Source: Citrifermentans bemidjiense Bem (GTDB taxonomy: Bacteria; Desulfobacterota; Desulfuromonadia; Geobacterales; Geobacteraceae). Taken from it: a stretch of DNA of 64,000 nucleotides. Shown piece by piece: positions 1 through 8,251 of this stretch. Position 1 is the stretch's first letter. The number at the start of each line of letters is the position of its first letter. The stretch covers positions 1,058,501 to 1,122,500 of the forward strand of contig NC_011146.1 of the NCBI RefSeq assembly GCF_000020725.1. The letters run 5' to 3'. A model generated the notes under the pieces. The model had not been told where the DNA came from, searched no databases, and saw only the letters and a program-made list of their open reading frames with translations. The translations under genes and the position numbers were made by a program.

Positions 1-845
1 TAGTAGTTGACCACCACCACCCCGACCACGTCGTTCTCGTTGAAGTTGCTGTGGATGGGGACTATGCCGCGGATCAGGTCGGCCTTGCCGATGGCGTTGA
101 CGCGGGTAAGCCTGGCCCCGGAGAGGACGCGTTGGATATCCTCTGACGAGGGGTTGGTGAATTCACCCAGCGGCAGCTTGGCATTGCCCGCCCGGAACAG
201 CTCCTCGCGCTGCGCCGAGAAGACCTCGACCACCCCCAGGTTATATTCGGTCTGTTTCTGGCGCACCAGGGCCTTCAGCTTGGGGAGGTTCTCCTCGTTC
301 AGAAGCTTACGTTCCTTGATGGCGGTGCTGATCTGCTCGCCGTAGTAGAGGGCGTTGGCCGCGGAGGTCTGGTAATAGACCTGGGCCACCTCCATCGACT
401 CGTTGAGCGAGGTCTCCACCTGCTTGTTGAACCAGTTCGAGATGCTGTTCTTGATGAAGCCGGCGGAGACGAAGAACAGCAGCATGGTCGGGACCAGCGA
501 GAGGGTGACGAAGGCAAGCACCAGCTTCGTGCGCAGCTTCGCCCCCGGCGTGTTCTTGCGCCGCTCCAGGACCAGTTTGGCTATGTTTCTGAAGACCAGG
601 TAGACCAGCAGGATGATGAGGAGGATGATCAGGTTTACCATGCCGAAGATGGCGATGTTGCTGCCCATCGGCACCTGCTCGCTTAGGCGGGAGAGGTGGA
701 TCTCCAGGTAGGTGAGGAGGCAGATGGTTAACAGCGAGAGGCAGACGATTATGGCCTCGCGCTTTCTTTTCCTTACTTCACCGGCGGAAAGTTCCGGCCC
801 CTGGTATTGCGGGGGCGTTCCCCCTTTTTCGGCTGAAATCGGCAT
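1..845 (-). CDS. NtrY-like sensor histidine kinase, N-terminal part (gene runs off the window)
   Basis: About 281 codons of the amino end are present; the HAMP, PAS and kinase domains would lie beyond base 1. The visible part has three strongly hydrophobic segments (about residues 31-48, 64-86 and 107-131), then a soluble extracytoplasmic sensor region rich in Leu/Lys/Glu. This resembles NtrY-type membrane kinases, which phosphorylate a sigma54-dependent NtrX-like regulator. ATG at 845 is the first possible start because an in-frame TAG lies four codons upstream; no strong Shine-Dalgarno is visible. It follows lpxC on the same strand but a terminator hairpin separates them, so it may have its own promoter. 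The signal it senses cannot be read from the sequence. Confidence 0.78.
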   Translation of the reverse strand, partial: MPISAEKGGTPPQYQGPELSAGEVRKRKREAIIVCLSLLTICLLTYLEIHLSRLSEQVPMGSNIAIFGMVNLIILLIILLVYLVFRNIAKLVLERRKNTPGAKLRTKLVLAFVTLSLVPTMLLFFVSAGFIKNSISNWFNKQVETSLNESMEVAQVYYQTSAANALYYGEQISTAIKERKLLNEENLPKLKALVRQKQTEYNLGVVEVFSAQREELFRAGNAKLPLGEFTNPSSEDIQRVLSGARLTRVNAIGKADLIRGIVPIHSNFNENDVVGVVVVNY

Positions 846-899
846 TTGGGCACTCTATACGAAAGGTTGCGGGATTTCAAGTAGTGCAAAAGGAGCTGT

Positions 900-934
900 A
901 AACGAAAAGAGCAGCCCCTGTCTGGTGGCTGCTC
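900..934 (-). terminator. Rho-independent terminator downstream of lpxC
   Basis: A perfect 8-bp stem (909-916 with 927-934, GAGCAGCC/GGCTGCTC) is followed on the minus strand by TTTTCGTTT. It lies just past the lpxC stop codon and upstream of the NtrY-like gene. Confidence 0.75.
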
Positions 935-945
935 CGATTCGCTTA

Positions 946-993
946 ATCTTTGTCTTAGTCTCAATCTTAATCTTTATCTCTATCTGCCTCTAA
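946..993. repeat. Degenerate hexamer tandem array at the 3' end of lpxC
   Basis: Eight consecutive hexamers fit the pattern NTCTNN (ATCTTT, GTCTTA, GTCTCA, ATCTTA, ATCTTT, ATCTCT, ATCTGC, CTCTAA). The last overlaps the lpxC stop codon (990-992 on the minus strand). It separates lpxC from its terminator and encodes nothing recognisable. Confidence 0.6.
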
Positions 994-1907
994 GCCTCCA
1001 GCCAGGAGAGTTCCGGTATGCCGATGTTGAACGGAGCGTTGAAGGCCTGGGGGGTGAACTCGATCAGCGTGTAGCAGTCCGGGCGCTTCAAAAGCTCGGT
1101 GACCAGCTTGTGGTTCAGGTCGTGCCCCGACTTGGTCGCCTTCACGTGGCCGATGAGGCGGTGGCCGGTGAGGGAGAGGTCGCCTACGGAGTCGAGGATC
1201 TTGTGGCGCACGAACTCGTCCTGGAACCTGAGCCCTTCCGGGTTGATGACGCCGTTATCGCCGATTACCACGGCGTTCTCCAAGGACCCCCCCAGCGCCA
1301 GGCCGTGGGACTTCATCATCTCCACCTCGGCCAGAAAGCCGAAGGTTCTGGCCGCCGCGAAGTCGCCGATGAAGCTTTCCTGGCTGAATTCCAGGGAGCG
1401 GAACTGGCTCTTTACCGCCGGGTGGGCGAACTGCATGTCGAAGGAGATCTTGTAGTGGCGCGAGGGTATGATGGTCGCTTTCTTGTCCCCGTCCACGACG
1501 GTCACCGGTTTCTTAACCACGAGGTACTTGCGCGCCTTGCCGGAAACCTTAACCCCGGCCTTGGTGATCGCGGCCACAAAGGGGGCGGCGGAGCCGTCCA
1601 TGATCGGGACTTCCGGGCCGTCAATGTCGACGTGGGCGTTGTCGATGCCGCAGCCGTAGAGGGCTGCCATCAGGTGTTCTATGGTCGAAACGCTCGCGTC
1701 GCCGCGGCCGATGGTGGTGGAGAGCCTGGTGTTGACGACGTTGGAGGCGTGCGCCTCGATCGAGACGGCGGGGGCGAGGTCAACCCTGTGGAAGACGATG
1801 CCGGTTCCGGCCTCGGCCGGGCGCAGCGTCAGGGTAATGGTCTTACCCGTGTGCAGTCCGATGCCGCTGAATGTTGCTTTGTTGCCCAAGGTCTGCTGGA
1901 ATATCAT
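990..1907 (-). CDS. lpxC: UDP-3-O-acyl-N-acetylglucosamine deacetylase
   Basis: LpxC is the zinc-dependent deacetylase that performs the first committed step of lipid A synthesis, in the cytoplasm. The 305-residue protein has the same length as the E. coli enzyme. The expected zinc ligands are present: His78 in EHLMAAL, His235 and Asp239 in HKILDSVGD, plus the catalytic His262 in SGHDLNH, all offset by about three residues from E. coli numbering. ATG at 1907 follows GGGAG at a normal distance. Its presence shows that the organism makes lipid A and so has a Gram-negative outer membrane. It is flanked by an NtrY-like kinase and a ubiB-type gene, not by the ftsZ cluster as in enterobacteria. Confidence 0.97.
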   Translation of the reverse strand: MIFQQTLGNKATFSGIGLHTGKTITLTLRPAEAGTGIVFHRVDLAPAVSIEAHASNVVNTRLSTTIGRGDASVSTIEHLMAALYGCGIDNAHVDIDGPEVPIMDGSAAPFVAAITKAGVKVSGKARKYLVVKKPVTVVDGDKKATIIPSRHYKISFDMQFAHPAVKSQFRSLEFSQESFIGDFAAARTFGFLAEVEMMKSHGLALGGSLENAVVIGDNGVINPEGLRFQDEFVRHKILDSVGDLSLTGHRLIGHVKATKSGHDLNHKLVTELLKRPDCYTLIEFTPQAFNAPFNIGIPELSWLEA

Positions 1908-2071
1908 CTGCGTGCTCCCTGATAATCAGTATGCGGACTATCAAGCAAGGAGCGCGCCAAAGCGTCGGTCTTGCTCGTGAGGGTTAAAAGTATAGACATT
2001 CCGGCGGTATAGAGGTGTGGGGCAGGGACGGGGGGCTCGCGGGAGCTGTGGCGAAAATGCCCGTGTGGTGG

Positions 2072-2098
2072 AAAAGCAACGGCGGGTGTGGCTTTTTT
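2072..2098. terminator. Weak hairpin after the UbiB-family gene
   Basis: AAAAGC at 2072-2077 can pair with GCTTTT from 2091, giving a 6-bp stem with a 13-base loop. An A-run lies on one side and a T-run on the other, so it could act in either direction. It sits immediately after the minus-strand ubiB stop. The stem is short, so this is tentative. Confidence 0.35.
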
Positions 2099-2099
2099 G

Positions 2100-3782
2100 C
2101 TACAGTCTGCCGGAGCGGAGGATGGCGATCATCCACCAGATGCCGACTACTCCGGCGCAGCTGTAGCCGAAAAAGGCGAATACGGGGAGCCCCCAGAGCA
2201 TCGGGCCGTGGTTGGTCTGCATGGCGATGGAGGAGCCGATCAGGAGCGCCGCTATGATGAGGCTCAGGCAGACCCGGTTCGCGGAGCGGTCGAGCTCACG
2301 GCTGAAGCGGTCCAGCCCCCGGTGTTCCAGGTCGATGCGGAACTTGTTCCGGTTGATCTTGTTCAGGATCTCCTTCAGCTCCCGCGGCAGGTTGCGCGCC
2401 AGGGTCAGGTATCCCTCCAGCCCCTGTTCCATCTCGCGCAGCAGTCGCCCAGGGGAGCGCTGCTCCCTGTACTCCCTCTCCAGGAACGGCCGCAGGTGCC
2501 CGACCATGTCGAAATCGGGATCGAGCTTTCTCCCCATCCCCTCCACCACTACCAGCACCTTGACCAGCATGGTGAGGTCCGGGTGCACCTTGATGCGATG
2601 CGTGGAGATCAGGTCGATGAACTCCAGGAGCATGCGCCCCACCACGATCTCCTTGAGCGGGATCTCGAAGTAGCTGTCGATGAACTCGGCGAGCCCCTTT
2701 TTGAGCGCGTGCATGTTGACGTTCTCGCCCGCGTCGCCGGCCTCCGCCACGATATAGGCGAGCCCTTCGACGTCCCGGTGTATCACCGCGCCGAGGACGT
2801 CGGTCAGGTAGCGCTTCACCGCGGGGTCGAGTCTTCCCACCATGCCGTAGTCGAGCAGGCAGATCACGTTGTTGGGGAGGATCATCACATTGCCCGGGTG
2901 TGGGTCGCCATGGAAGAAACCGTGCTCCAATACCATCTTCAGAAACGCCGTCGCGCCGCGCCGCGCAATCTCGCGCCGGTCCAGCCCCGCCTTCTCGATG
3001 GCGCAGATGTCGCTCACCTTGATGCCGTCCACGTACTCGGTGGTGAGCACACCCTTGGCGGTCGCCTCCCAGTAGACCTGCGGGAAATAAAGGTCGGGCC
3101 CCCCCTTGAAGTTGTCGCGGATGCGCTCGATGGCGTGCCCCTCGCGGGAGAGGTCCATCTCCCGCCGGATGGTGTAGGAGAATTCCCGCACCACCCCAAC
3201 CGGGTCGTAGATGTCGCTTCTGGCCATGTGGCGCTCCAAAAGCAGCGCCACTCCCATCAGGATGTCGATGTCGGTCTCGACCGCCTCAATCACGCCCGGA
3301 CGGCGCACCTTCACCACCACGTCCTCGCCGGTGATCAGCGTGGCCCGGTGCACCTGCGCAATCGACGCCCCGGCGATCGCCACCTGATCCACGTGGAGAA
3401 ACCGGCTTTCCAGCGGGACCCCCAGTTCGTGCTCGATCTGTACCTTTATCTCCTCGAAGTCGATGCAGGGTATCTCGTCCTGCAGGCGCGCCAGTTCCTG
3501 CACGAATGCGGGGGGTATGATGTCGGCGCGGGTGGAGAGGAGCTGCCCCAGTTTGATGAAGGTCGGCCCGAGTTCTTCCAGGGCTAGGCGCAGGCGCTCG
3601 GGTGCCGAGAGGTTAGCCGCCTTGTTGGGGCGGCGCAGCATACGGCGCGACAGGGCCACGACGTGCCCCAGGTTCAGGTACTCCAGCAACTGACCGAGGC
3701 CATACCCGCCCATCACGGTGATGATTTGCCGGTAACGCCGGATGCTCCGGACGTTACGGTTGATGTTCAGGATTCTATACAC
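2100..3782 (-). CDS. UbiB/ABC1/AarF-family atypical protein kinase
   Basis: The 560-residue protein has the hallmarks of the UbiB family: the KxGQ signature at residues 77-80 (IKLGQLLSTR), the HGFFHGDPHPGN catalytic-loop segment near residue 290, the LLDYGMVG metal-binding motif, and two hydrophobic segments at the carboxyl end (about 505-525 and 530-552) for membrane anchoring. In other bacteria UbiB supports ubiquinone synthesis. If this is a Geobacteraceae genome the main quinone should be menaquinone, so the substrate is open and I give no symbol. The start codon lies inside the end of the upstream phasin-like gene (16-base overlap), which implies co-transcription and probably translational coupling. 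Confidence 0.93.
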   Translation of the reverse strand: MYRILNINRNVRSIRRYRQIITVMGGYGLGQLLEYLNLGHVVALSRRMLRRPNKAANLSAPERLRLALEELGPTFIKLGQLLSTRADIIPPAFVQELARLQDEIPCIDFEEIKVQIEHELGVPLESRFLHVDQVAIAGASIAQVHRATLITGEDVVVKVRRPGVIEAVETDIDILMGVALLLERHMARSDIYDPVGVVREFSYTIRREMDLSREGHAIERIRDNFKGGPDLYFPQVYWEATAKGVLTTEYVDGIKVSDICAIEKAGLDRREIARRGATAFLKMVLEHGFFHGDPHPGNVMILPNNVICLLDYGMVGRLDPAVKRYLTDVLGAVIHRDVEGLAYIVAEAGDAGENVNMHALKKGLAEFIDSYFEIPLKEIVVGRMLLEFIDLISTHRIKVHPDLTMLVKVLVVVEGMGRKLDPDFDMVGHLRPFLEREYREQRSPGRLLREMEQGLEGYLTLARNLPRELKEILNKINRNKFRIDLEHRGLDRFSRELDRSANRVCLSLIIAALLIGSSIAMQTNHGPMLWGLPVFAFFGYSCAGVVGIWWMIAILRSGRL

Positions 3783-4102
3783 TCTTCCTCCGCCTCGACG
3801 CTCAGGTTTTGCACCTGGAGCGCCTCAAGCGCCCGCACGCGCCGCTCCAGGCGGTCGTACTCCTCGCGGGACACCATTCCCATACGGTCGAGCGCTTTCT
3901 TCACCTCGGTCTCCGCCATCTCCGCGGAGCGCTGCTGCCCCGTCTTGACCATCTCCTGGATCCGGTCCAGGAACGCCCTTCCTTCCTCCTCGCTGATCTT
4001 GTAGCGGGACTTCATCTCCTGGACCAACTCCTCCCCTTTTTTCTGGGTGATCGCCGCCGCGCCGAGCGCCGTGAGCATTACCTTCTCGAAAAGTTCAAAC
4101 AT
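3767..4102 (-). CDS. Phasin-like / polyhydroxyalkanoate granule-associated small helical protein
   Basis: A 111-residue, highly charged, almost wholly helical protein. An N-terminal amphipathic stretch (MFELFEKVMLTALGAAAITQ) is followed by a predicted coiled coil ending in RLERRVRALEALQVQ. This pattern matches the PhaI/PhaF-like phasin family; similar small proteins often precede ubiB genes. ATG at 4102 is chosen over an upstream in-frame ATG at 4147 because AAGGAGG lies seven bases ahead of it. A divergent promoter (-35 at 4181-4176, -10 at 4159-4154) drives it. Whether it binds polymer granules or supports the UbiB-like protein is unknown. Confidence 0.72.
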   Translation of the reverse strand: MFELFEKVMLTALGAAAITQKKGEELVQEMKSRYKISEEEGRAFLDRIQEMVKTGQQRSAEMAETEVKKALDRMGMVSREEYDRLERRVRALEALQVQNLSVEAEEECIES

Positions 4103-4153
4103 GGTACCCCTCCTTGGGCATCTGAATTCGCGCCGGTTATTAGGCACAATCTA

Positions 4154-4181
4154 ATGATATCGGTCGGCCGTCCATTGTCAA
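4154..4181 (-). promoter_or_regulatory. Sigma70-type promoter for the phasin-ubiB pair
   Basis: Read on the minus strand: TTGACA, 16-base spacer, TATCAT. It ends about 50 bases before the phasin start. Its -35 box lies only 12 bases from the -35 box of the oppositely directed promoter. Confidence 0.6.
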
Positions 4182-4193
4182 TCTTGGACACCC

Positions 4194-4222
4194 TTGACAT
4201 TATTAAGGTTCTCGCTGATACT
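4194..4222 (+). promoter_or_regulatory. Sigma70-type promoter for the GspE/PilB-like gene
   Basis: TTGACA (4194-4199), 17-base spacer, GATACT (4217-4222), 35 bases before the ATG. Together with the facing minus-strand promoter it forms a compact divergent control region. Confidence 0.65.
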
Positions 4223-4257
4223 CCCAGCTTTAAGATAATGAGAGAGGAACCGCACGC

Positions 4258-6045
4258 ATGCACAGGAAGAAGATGTTCACCATTAAGAATGTGGGACAGA
4301 TACTCCTGCAGCGCCAGATGATCAGCGAGGAGCAGTTCCAGGTGCTGCTCGCCCAAGGTGAGGCGCAGGCCCAGCGGCTGGCCGGCGCGCAGCAGGCCGG
4401 CTATTCTCGCCGGGTGCTGCATGCGCCGGAAAAGGCCTCTCCTGCCGAGGTGATCGCCTCCTTCAACCTGGAGATTCCGGGAGCGGGGGGGAGGCTTCTG
4501 ACCGAGGACGCCATCACGGAGGTGCTGGCACAGGCTGTCGGGCTTCCTTATCTCAAGATCAACCCGATGAAGCTCAATCTCGATCTGGTCACGGCGCACA
4601 TCTCCCGCCCCTTCGCCTTGAAGCACCTCATCGTCCCGGTGGGATACGAGGAGGGGGTGGTGGTGCTGGCGGTAGCCGACCCCTTCAACGAGGAGGTCGT
4701 CGAGGAGCTCAGATCCATCAAGCGGATGGAGTTCCGCCGCGTCTTAGCCTCCAGAAACGACATCCTCAAGATACTCAGGGAGTTCTTCGGCTTCCGCGCC
4801 TCGGTGCAGGCCGCCGAGAGCGAGGTAACGGCGGGGGTGGACCTCGGCAACCTCGAGCAGTTCGTGCGCATGAAGACCGGGCACGAGATCGAGGGAACGG
4901 ACCGCAACATCATCTCCGCCGTGGATTTCCTCTTGCAGTACGCCTTCGACCAGCGCGCCAGCGACATCCACATCGAGCCCAAGAGGGAGAAATCCCTGGT
5001 GCGGCTCAGGGTGGACGGCGTGCTGCACAACGTCCACGTGGTACCCAAGCAGCTGCACCCCCCCATCGTCTCCCGCATCAAGATGCTCTCCCGCATGGAC
5101 CTCGCCGAAAAGAGGCGTCCCCAGGACGGCCGGATCAAGACCAACCACCAGGAAAAGGAGGTTGAGCTGCGCGTCTCCACGCTCCCTGTCGCCTTCGGCG
5201 AGAAGGTGGTGATCAGGATCTTCGATCCCGACGTGCTGATGCAGGAGCTCGACCAGATAGGCTTCTATCCGCGGGAGTACCAGCTCTACAGCTCGTTTTT
5301 GCGCAGGCCCAACGGCATCATCCTCGTCACCGGACCTACCGGCAGCGGCAAGACCACGACGCTCTACTCGTCCCTGCGCACCCTCTCCTCGCCCGAGGTC
5401 AACATCGTCACCGTGGAGGACCCCATCGAGATGGTGATGGAGGAGTTCAACCAGGTGGGGGTCCAGTCCGGGATCGGGGTGACCTTCGACAAGGTGTTGA
5501 GAAACGTGCTGAGGCAGGACCCGGACATCATCATGATCGGGGAGATCCGGGACAAGGAGACGGCCGAGAACGCGGTGCAGGCGGCGCTCACCGGGCACCT
5601 GGTGCTATCCACCCTGCACACGAACGACGCTCCCTCTTCGGTGACGAGGCTCATCGACCTGGGCGTCCCCCCCTTTCTCATCTCTTCCACCGTGGTCGGG
5701 ATCATCGCGCAGAGGCTGCTGCGCAAGATATGTCCGGCTTGCAAGAAGGAGCGCCGGCTTGCCCCCGACGAGCTCGAATACCTGGGGCTCAAGCGCGCCG
5801 GAACCGTCTGGTTCGGCGAGGGGTGCGCAGAGTGCCGCGGCACCGGCTACAAGGGGAGGACCGGGATCTTCGAGGTGCTGGACGTGAACGAAGCGGTGAA
5901 GGGGGTTATTTCGGAGCGGCTCGACCTGGCCGAGTTGCAGGCGGTCGCCCGCCGCGACGGCCTGGTCACGCTCAGGGAGCAGGCCATCCGCAAGATGCTG
6001 GAGGGGATCTCCACTTACGAAGAGGTGATTGCAGTCACGGGGTAG
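4258..6045 (+). CDS. GspE/PilB-family secretion or pilus assembly ATPase
   Basis: A 595-residue hexameric-ATPase type protein that would power type II secretion or type IV pilus extension from the cytoplasmic face. It has an N-terminal MshEN-like domain (about 1-170), a Walker A motif GPTGSGKTTT starting at residue 359, Asp and His boxes (VTVEDPIE, LSTLHTND), Walker B (IIMIGEIRD), and a zinc-binding four-cysteine module (CPAC at 492-495, CAEC at 523-526) typical of GspE/PilB rather than the retraction ATPase PilT. No pilin, PilC or GspF gene is nearby, so the partner machine is elsewhere and the exact subtype is undecided. An ATG at 4273, five codons in, is an alternative start with a similar SD. 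Confidence 0.92.
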   Translation: MHRKKMFTIKNVGQILLQRQMISEEQFQVLLAQGEAQAQRLAGAQQAGYSRRVLHAPEKASPAEVIASFNLEIPGAGGRLLTEDAITEVLAQAVGLPYLKINPMKLNLDLVTAHISRPFALKHLIVPVGYEEGVVVLAVADPFNEEVVEELRSIKRMEFRRVLASRNDILKILREFFGFRASVQAAESEVTAGVDLGNLEQFVRMKTGHEIEGTDRNIISAVDFLLQYAFDQRASDIHIEPKREKSLVRLRVDGVLHNVHVVPKQLHPPIVSRIKMLSRMDLAEKRRPQDGRIKTNHQEKEVELRVSTLPVAFGEKVVIRIFDPDVLMQELDQIGFYPREYQLYSSFLRRPNGIILVTGPTGSGKTTTLYSSLRTLSSPEVNIVTVEDPIEMVMEEFNQVGVQSGIGVTFDKVLRNVLRQDPDIIMIGEIRDKETAENAVQAALTGHLVLSTLHTNDAPSSVTRLIDLGVPPFLISSTVVGIIAQRLLRKICPACKKERRLAPDELEYLGLKRAGTVWFGEGCAECRGTGYKGRTGIFEVLDVNEAVKGVISERLDLAELQAVARRDGLVTLREQAIRKMLEGISTYEEVIAVTG

Positions 6046-6078
6046 GGCGCTGGCCGGCCAGGGGTCGGACAGGCGCGG

Positions 6079-8208
6079 CTAGCTCTTTTTTTGCAGTGCC
6101 TGTTGCAGGTCCGCCCAACGGTACGGCTTCACCACGGCGCAACAGAACCCGTAATCGGCGTACCGCGACATGACCGGGTCGTTGGAATAGCCGCTGGAGA
6201 CGATGAGCCGGGCCTGGGGATCGAAGGCCAGGATCTCCCGGGCGGCTTCCCGCCCCCCCATGCCAGCCGGTACGGTCAGATCCATGATGGCGGCGAAAAA
6301 CGGGTGCCCTGCCTCGCTTGCCTCCCTGTAGAGCCGGACCGCCTCTTCCCCTGTGCCGCAGGTGACCGTAGCGTGCCCCAGATGGGTCAGCAGATCTTCG
6401 GCCAGCGTCCTGATCGCCTCCTCGTCATCCATGACCAGCACGGGACCCTCGCCGCCCTCCGCGGGACAGGGCACTGCAGACTTCTTCTCCTGTTCGGGCA
6501 TGACTCCTCCCGTCGAGGGGAGGTAGAAGGTGAGGGTGGTGCCCTTCCCGGGCGCGCTGATCACCTCCACCTTCCCCGCATGCCTGGAAACAATGGAGTG
6601 CACGGAGGCCAGCCCCAGCCCGGTGCCGTCTGCCTTGGTGGTGAAATAGGGGTCGAAGATCATCTTCTGTTCCTCGAACGGTATGCCGCACCCCTCATCG
6701 ATGAACGAGATCCAAATGTACTCCCCCGCTGCCAGCCCCAACTCGTTTTGCGCATCTAGCGAGACGTTTCCCGCCTTCACCTTCAATACCCCCCCATCCG
6801 GCATGGCCTGGCAGGCGTTGATGATCACGTTGTTGAAGGACTGGCTCATCTGCCCTTCGTCCGCCTCTATCGCGTGCAGGGACTCGGGGATCTCCACCTC
6901 GGTCTGCACCTTGGACCCGTGCAGCGACAGGGCGAGCGATTCCCGTACCAGTTGCGCCGCGGAAACCACCTTCTTCAGCGGCTCCCCTCCCCGGGAGAAG
7001 GTAAGGAGCTGGTGCGCCAGTTCCGCCGCGCGCTGGGACGCCTTTTCCGCGTGCTCCAGGGGCCTGCGCGCCGGGTGATCGCTTGCCGTCAACAGACCGG
7101 CAAAGGAGATGTTGCCCAGGATGCCGGTGAGGATGTTGTTGAAATCGTGGGCTATGCCGCCGGCCAGGATCCCCAGCGATTCCAGCTTCTGCGCCTTGAG
7201 GATCTCGGTTTGCAGCGCTTCCCATTTGGTGATGTCGGTGAAGATGAAGAGTATGCGGTGGTGGATCAGGCGGGTGTTGAGTATGACGTGCTTGATGGAG
7301 CCGTCGCTGCAGGTCAGCTTCGCTTCGATGGGGGGGATGGGGGTGCCGTTTTTCAGGGTTTCGCCGATGCCGGCGTCCCACAGCCGCTGGACCCGGGCGC
7401 GATACTCAGGGTCGGGCAGGGCGCGTTGCAGCAGGTCTTCCAGGGTTGGCTTCCCGGAACAGGCAAGGCCCAGCCATTCGCTGAGCAGGCCGTTCAGGTA
7501 CTGGATTACCCTCCCTTCGTCCGACCATCCCACCCCCGCCGGCATCTCCTCCATCAATAGCTTGAGAATTTCCTCGTTTTGCCTAAGCGCCTCCTCGACT
7601 TCCTTTCGGGCAGCGATGTCCCGCACCATGACGATGATCCGCTCTTCGTCGTTGATGGTGGCCCGGCGCAGGCTGACCTCGGACCAGAACAAGGTCCCGT
7701 TCTTCTTTTTGCTGCGCCACTGGGCCGTCTGCGGGACCCCTTGCGCCGCAAGCGTGAGCAGGTGTCGCGCCTCTTGCTCGGAGTAGGGTGGCTCCCCCTG
7801 GCTTAACTGCCCGACGCCAAGTTGCAGCGCTTCTTCCCTGCTGTAGCCGAACATGCTGCACATGGTGCGGTTCACGTCGGTTACCCGTCCGCCCGGCTCG
7901 TGAATCAGCAGGGCGTCGTTCACGTTGTGGTAGATGGCCTGGAAGCGCGCCTCGCTCTCCTCCAGCTTTTCTACCGATTCCGCGAGCCTTTTGGCGAAGC
8001 GGGTGATCAACTGGTACAAAAGCGCGGAGGTGACTAGGATGAAGAGGAGCCCCTTGTACACCTCTATCTGGTTCGCCAGGTGCGGGTCCGTTACCAGCCA
8101 GACGAGGGCATACCCGGAGAGGTAGATCCAGGCGCTTCCGAAAAGCGCGTAGATCCCGACTATCTTCCCTATCTCCCGTGCCGCTCTCTTTTTGGATTCG
8201 CTTCCCAT
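6079..8208 (-). CDS. Membrane-anchored hybrid PAS sensor histidine kinase with receiver domain
   Basis: A 709-residue protein. Order: two N-terminal membrane helices (about residues 14-36 and 47-66) with a very short external loop, a PAS domain (starting ESEARFQAIYHNVNDALL), a PAC segment, a second PAS, a HisKA box GGIAHDFNNILTG with the phospho-acceptor His, an HATPase domain (NVIINACQAMPDGG, GTGLGLASVHSIV), and a C-terminal receiver domain (VLVMDDEEA, MDLTVPAGMGG). No DNA-binding output is present, so phosphate probably passes to another protein. It is the last gene of a minus-strand run after the ChaN-like gene and glgC, with a 43-base gap, and converges with the GspE-like gene. The stimulus is unknown. 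Confidence 0.9.
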   Translation of the reverse strand: MGSESKKRAAREIGKIVGIYALFGSAWIYLSGYALVWLVTDPHLANQIEVYKGLLFILVTSALLYQLITRFAKRLAESVEKLEESEARFQAIYHNVNDALLIHEPGGRVTDVNRTMCSMFGYSREEALQLGVGQLSQGEPPYSEQEARHLLTLAAQGVPQTAQWRSKKKNGTLFWSEVSLRRATINDEERIIVMVRDIAARKEVEEALRQNEEILKLLMEEMPAGVGWSDEGRVIQYLNGLLSEWLGLACSGKPTLEDLLQRALPDPEYRARVQRLWDAGIGETLKNGTPIPPIEAKLTCSDGSIKHVILNTRLIHHRILFIFTDITKWEALQTEILKAQKLESLGILAGGIAHDFNNILTGILGNISFAGLLTASDHPARRPLEHAEKASQRAAELAHQLLTFSRGGEPLKKVVSAAQLVRESLALSLHGSKVQTEVEIPESLHAIEADEGQMSQSFNNVIINACQAMPDGGVLKVKAGNVSLDAQNELGLAAGEYIWISFIDEGCGIPFEEQKMIFDPYFTTKADGTGLGLASVHSIVSRHAGKVEVISAPGKGTTLTFYLPSTGGVMPEQEKKSAVPCPAEGGEGPVLVMDDEEAIRTLAEDLLTHLGHATVTCGTGEEAVRLYREASEAGHPFFAAIMDLTVPAGMGGREAAREILAFDPQARLIVSSGYSNDPVMSRYADYGFCCAVVKPYRWADLQQALQKKS

Positions 8209-8251
8209 CAGCGCTCCGGTCGCCTGCGATTTTTACCCCGCGGGCGGGGGC

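Noticed and set aside
1110..1922. Plus-strand open frame opposite lpxC (about 270 codons)
   Set aside because: It is antisense to a clear lpxC, has no ribosome-binding site and no recognisable protein family.
4184..4198. Sigma54-type promoter (TGG...TTG) ahead of the GspE-like gene
   Set aside because: The -12 GC is missing; a better TTGACA-17-GATACT promoter overlaps the same place.
6050..6061. CTGGCCGGCCAG palindrome between the convergent GspE-like and hybrid kinase genes as a terminator
   Set aside because: It is a 12-base perfect palindrome without a usable loop or T-run; I do not regard it as a terminator.
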